A DNA stretch of 5,913 nt from UBA8337 sp965657665 (GTDB lineage: Bacteria; Pseudomonadota; Alphaproteobacteria; RS24), in the NCBI GenBank assembly GCA_965657665.1, contig CBFHPF010000090.1, forward strand, positions 1 through 5,913, written 5' to 3'. Numbering within the stretch: the first letter of the stretch is position 1; every line of letters begins with the position of its first letter. Under the pieces are notes generated by a model. It was not told the DNA's origin. It saw only the letters and a list, made by a program, of their open reading frames with translations, and made no database searches. Below, one piece after another: positions 5,297-5,913 of this stretch. Made by a program: the position numbers and the translations under genes.

Positions 5297-5707
5297 TTAA
5301 AACCACCCTTTTACCGAACGGCCGATAAGCAAGCCGGTTGCCATAGCGATGAAAAAGAAGATAGCTTCGCTTGAGCCATAAGCCAGACTGGCAATGGCTG
5401 GACCGGGACATAGGCCACCTAAGGCCCAGCCAATGCCGAAAAGTGCAGAGCCGACGAGCAACGGCTTATCGAGTTGAGTTAAACGCGGCAAGGCAAAACT
5501 GTCAGCGAAATAGGGTGACGGGCGTTTCAGAAAATGGAAAAACACCAAATTGACCGCCAAGCCGCCGCCCATCACAAATGCTAGGCTAGGGTCCCACATG
5601 CCAGCTAAATCGAGAAAGGCGCTGACTTTGGACGGGTTCAGCATGCCTGATATGGCAAGCCCTAAGCCGAAAATCAGGCCACAGATAAAAATACTTATAA
5701 TACGCAT
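5297..5707 (-). CDS. YeeE/YedE (DUF6691) family membrane protein, second half of a transporter pair
   Basis: This 136-residue inner-membrane protein has about four helices. It shows the family pattern GLIFGLGLAISGMLNPSKV (10-28), FLDLAGMWDPSLAFVMGGG (31-49) and FGIGWALGGLCPGPA (90-104), where Cys99 is the conserved cysteine of the second half. The two halves of this family are often encoded by adjacent small genes. Related full-length proteins such as the thiosulfate importer TsuA move sulfur compounds using conserved cysteines, so uptake of a sulfur species (thiosulfate or sulfide-related) is likely; the exact substrate is inferred. The start at 5705-5707 follows the partner stop by 7 nt, with GAGG (spanning the partner's TGA) 5 nt upstream as ribosome-binding site, so the two genes are one operon. 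No neighbouring sulfurtransferase, rhodanese or ArsR-type regulator is visible in the window; these may lie beyond the right edge. Confidence 0.9.
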   Translation of the reverse strand: MRIISIFICGLIFGLGLAISGMLNPSKVSAFLDLAGMWDPSLAFVMGGGLAVNLVFFHFLKRPSPYFADSFALPRLTQLDKPLLVGSALFGIGWALGGLCPGPAIASLAYGSSEAIFFFIAMATGLLIGRSVKGWF

Positions 5708-5714
5708 GACGGCC

Positions 5715-5913
5715 TCACATATGGTTGAGTAGAAAAGTGCTGATAAAGCCGGTCGTCATAAATGTCAGAACGGCTGTCAAGGAGCGAGGCGACAAGCGCG
5801 CCAGCCCGCAAATGCCATGACCCGATGTGCAACCCGCTCCAATAGCCGTGCCAATGCCGACAATCAGACCGGCCAGCAATAAGCGGGTATCAGAGGCAAT
5901 AAAGTCTGCAGCA
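5715..5913 (-). CDS. YeeE/YedE family membrane protein, first half of the pair (5' partial)
   Basis: Reading the minus strand from the right edge, the frame is open to a TGA at 5715-5717, giving the last 65 residues of a protein whose start is outside the window. It contains the family signature LAGLIVGIGTAIGAGCTSGHGICG (13-36 of the fragment, with a conserved Gly-Cys-Thr-Ser-Gly-His-Gly), followed by LARLSPRSLTAVLTFMTTGF (37-56). This is the hallmark of the N-terminal half of YeeE/YedE sulfur transporters, including the cysteine thought to contact the sulfur substrate. It ends in LLNHM just before the partner gene. The gap to the second half is 7 nt, so both halves are made from one mRNA and probably assemble into one channel-like transporter. 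Full length should be about 140 residues. Confidence 0.9.
   Translation of the reverse strand, partial: AADFIASDTRLLLAGLIVGIGTAIGAGCTSGHGICGLARLSPRSLTAVLTFMTTGFISTFLLNHM

Overview
The window looks like a chromosomal stretch of a Gram-negative bacterium, most likely a marine or freshwater alphaproteobacterium. Reasons: an outer-membrane beta-barrel protein ending in Phe, a periplasmic glutathione peroxidase with a signal peptide, a YeeE/YedE (DUF6691) sulfur-transport pair, a small zinc-ribbon membrane protein, and compact packing with many convergent and divergent gene pairs at roughly 50% GC. The lineage is inferred from protein flavour only. There are no RNA genes, insertion sequences, CRISPR arrays or prophage genes, and no intergenic gap exceeds about 150 bases.

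Layout from left to right. (1) 1-768, plus: C-terminal part of an outer-membrane barrel protein whose start lies outside the window. (2) 765-1727, minus: AEC-family (auxin efflux carrier-like) permease, overlapping the stop of (1) by 4 nt. (3) A divergent 84-nt spacer with a perfect 19-bp palindrome. (4) 1812-2603 and 2600-3034, plus: two translationally overlapping genes that together look like a photolyase/cryptochrome cut into its two domains and placed in reverse order. The FAD-binding helical domain comes first, and a small Rossmann-like antenna domain follows. (5) 3062-3622, minus: secreted, two-cysteine glutathione peroxidase. (6) 3755-4678, plus: protein with an N-terminal zinc ribbon, a long acidic linker and one C-terminal membrane segment. 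(7) 4708-5148, minus: membrane methyltransferase of the isoprenylcysteine carboxyl methyltransferase/PEMT type. (8) 5297-5707 and 5715-5913, minus: the two halves of a YeeE/YedE transporter pair; the upstream one runs off the right edge.

The most notable item is the split, order-reversed photolyase-like pair. It keeps most FAD-contact residues, but by my alignment it has Phe where the flavin-proximal Trp of the classical electron-transfer triad sits. The 4-nt ATGA overlap argues for coupled translation of two subunits. The photolyase-like pair and the peroxidase converge on each other and could both serve light or oxidative stress, but nothing in the sequence shows co-regulation. Two 8-3-8 palindromes, at 1754-1772 and 5178-5196, are the best operator candidates.
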